Shown piece by piece: positions 5,278 to 5,626 of a stretch of DNA of 5,626 nt (its first letter is position 1; the number at the start of each line of letters is the position of its first letter). The notes under the pieces are model-generated. The model saw only the letters and a program-made list of their open reading frames with translations. It did not search any database and had not been told where the DNA came from. Origin of the DNA: Opitutia bacterium UBA7397 (GTDB taxonomy: Bacteria; Verrucomicrobiota; Verrucomicrobiia; Opitutales; UBA953); NCBI GenBank assembly GCA_002470605.1, contig DKND01000128.1, positions 1 to 5,626 of the forward strand, read 5' to 3'. A program made the position numbers and the translations under genes.

Positions 5278-5329
5278 GCGATTAGTATGCCCTAACCCCG
5301 GCCGGGTTGAAGGTTAAAGTTTTCCGGCC
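5278..5329 (-). promoter_or_regulatory. Inter-regulator gap with small inverted repeats
   Basis: This 52-nt gap between the two response regulator genes contains AACCC (5294-5298) and GGGTT (5304-5308), separated by 5 nt. A second stem, CGGCC (5325-5329) with GGCCG (5333-5337), places the stop codon of the upstream regulator in its 3-nt loop. On the minus strand CATACT, about 6 nt before ATG5277, could be a poor -10 with TTCAAC 16 nt further upstream. Neither stem is followed by a T-run. The repeats could be a regulator-binding site or partial transcription barrier; this is speculative. Confidence 0.22.
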
Positions 5330-5626
5330 CTAGGCCGCATCGCCTGTGGGGTCGACCAGACCCTGCCGGATGACGAAACGGACCAACCCGGCCACGTCGC
5401 GTACGCCCAGTTTGCGCATCAGATTGGCCCGGTGGTTTTCAGCTGTCTTGATACTGATCTGGAGTTGGCCGGCGACTTCCTTGCTGCTGTGGCTGCGGGT
5501 GATGAGCACGGCGATCTCACGTTCCCGCGGCGTCAGTTGATCCAGCATATTATCGGCATGGTTGGTCGGAGTGGCGAGCGCCTCGCGTACCGTGCGATCG
5601 AAGTTTTCGCTGAACCAAGATTGGCC
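5330..5626 (-). CDS. NarL/FixJ-type response regulator, C-terminal part (cut by window edge)
   Basis: The open minus-strand frame runs from the right edge (5626) to a TAG at 5332-5330, giving the last 98 residues. I extend it to the edge because the residues upstream of the internal ATG at 5548, beginning 'GQSWFSENFDRTVREAL', align with 'GKNWFSPSYQKALIEAQ' of the neighbouring regulator; the receiver domain therefore lies outside the window. The visible part is a LuxR-type helix-turn-helix with 'LTPREREIAVLITRSHSSKE' and 'ISIKTAENHRANLMRKLGV'. Over 60 aligned residues from RERE to GLxDP it matches the downstream regulator at about 45 positions by eye, and the DNA is also similar, indicating tandem duplication. 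It is probably the upstream gene of the operon leading to the metallopeptidase. Phosphorylation residues cannot be checked here. Confidence 0.88.
   Translation of the reverse strand, partial: GQSWFSENFDRTVREALATPTNHADNMLDQLTPREREIAVLITRSHSSKEVAGQLQISIKTAENHRANLMRKLGVRDVAGLVRFVIRQGLVDPTGDAA

Noticed and set aside
5330..5548. Right-edge regulator as a complete 72-residue stand-alone HTH protein starting at ATG5548
   Set aside because: The frame stays open to the window edge and the upstream residues align with the linker of the neighbouring full-length regulator, so it is a truncated view of a larger gene.

Overview
The window looks like a chromosomal segment of a moderately GC-rich Gram-negative bacterium, most likely a member of Verrucomicrobiota close to the Opitutae. 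This placement is inferred from protein style (a PL10-type pectate lyase, an Opitutae-like Maf/TonB/RluA gene cluster, a secreted zinc peptidase of a type I associate with Verrucomicrobiota and Planctomycetes), from the scarcity of good Shine-Dalgarno sites, and from a GTAG-type palindromic repeat. No rRNA or other phylogenetic marker is present to confirm it.

Layout: (1) At the left edge, on the minus strand, is the N-terminal end of a secreted pectate lyase cut by the window. (2) Diverging from it on the plus strand is a tight four-gene cluster: maf (nucleotide pyrophosphatase), a secreted protein of unknown function joined to maf by an ATGA overlap, a TonB-like membrane-anchored protein, and an RluA-family pseudouridine synthase joined to the TonB-like gene by a TGATG overlap. 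(3) A gap of about 280 bp between convergent operons holds two consecutive paired palindromes, 90 bp and 56 bp long. Each consists of two inverted units, and every unit is a GTAG tetranucleotide abutting a hairpin. This is the signature of REP/BIME elements. (4) On the minus strand, read from right to left, are a partial NarL/FixJ response regulator cut by the right edge, a second full-length paralogous response regulator, and a secreted HExxH zinc metallopeptidase overlapping it by ATGA.

The plus-strand genes are probably co-transcribed but do not form an obvious pathway: housekeeping nucleotide sanitation, envelope functions and RNA modification. The minus-strand group looks like a small regulatory operon in which two duplicated LuxR-type regulators lie upstream of an exported peptidase. 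No sensor kinase is visible.

The most notable item is the REP-like repeat pair. The two hairpins of the 56-bp element differ at three stem positions, and each difference is compensated on the other side of the same stem, so the twin-hairpin fold appears to be what is maintained. No phage, CRISPR, tRNA, rRNA or insertion-sequence gene is seen.
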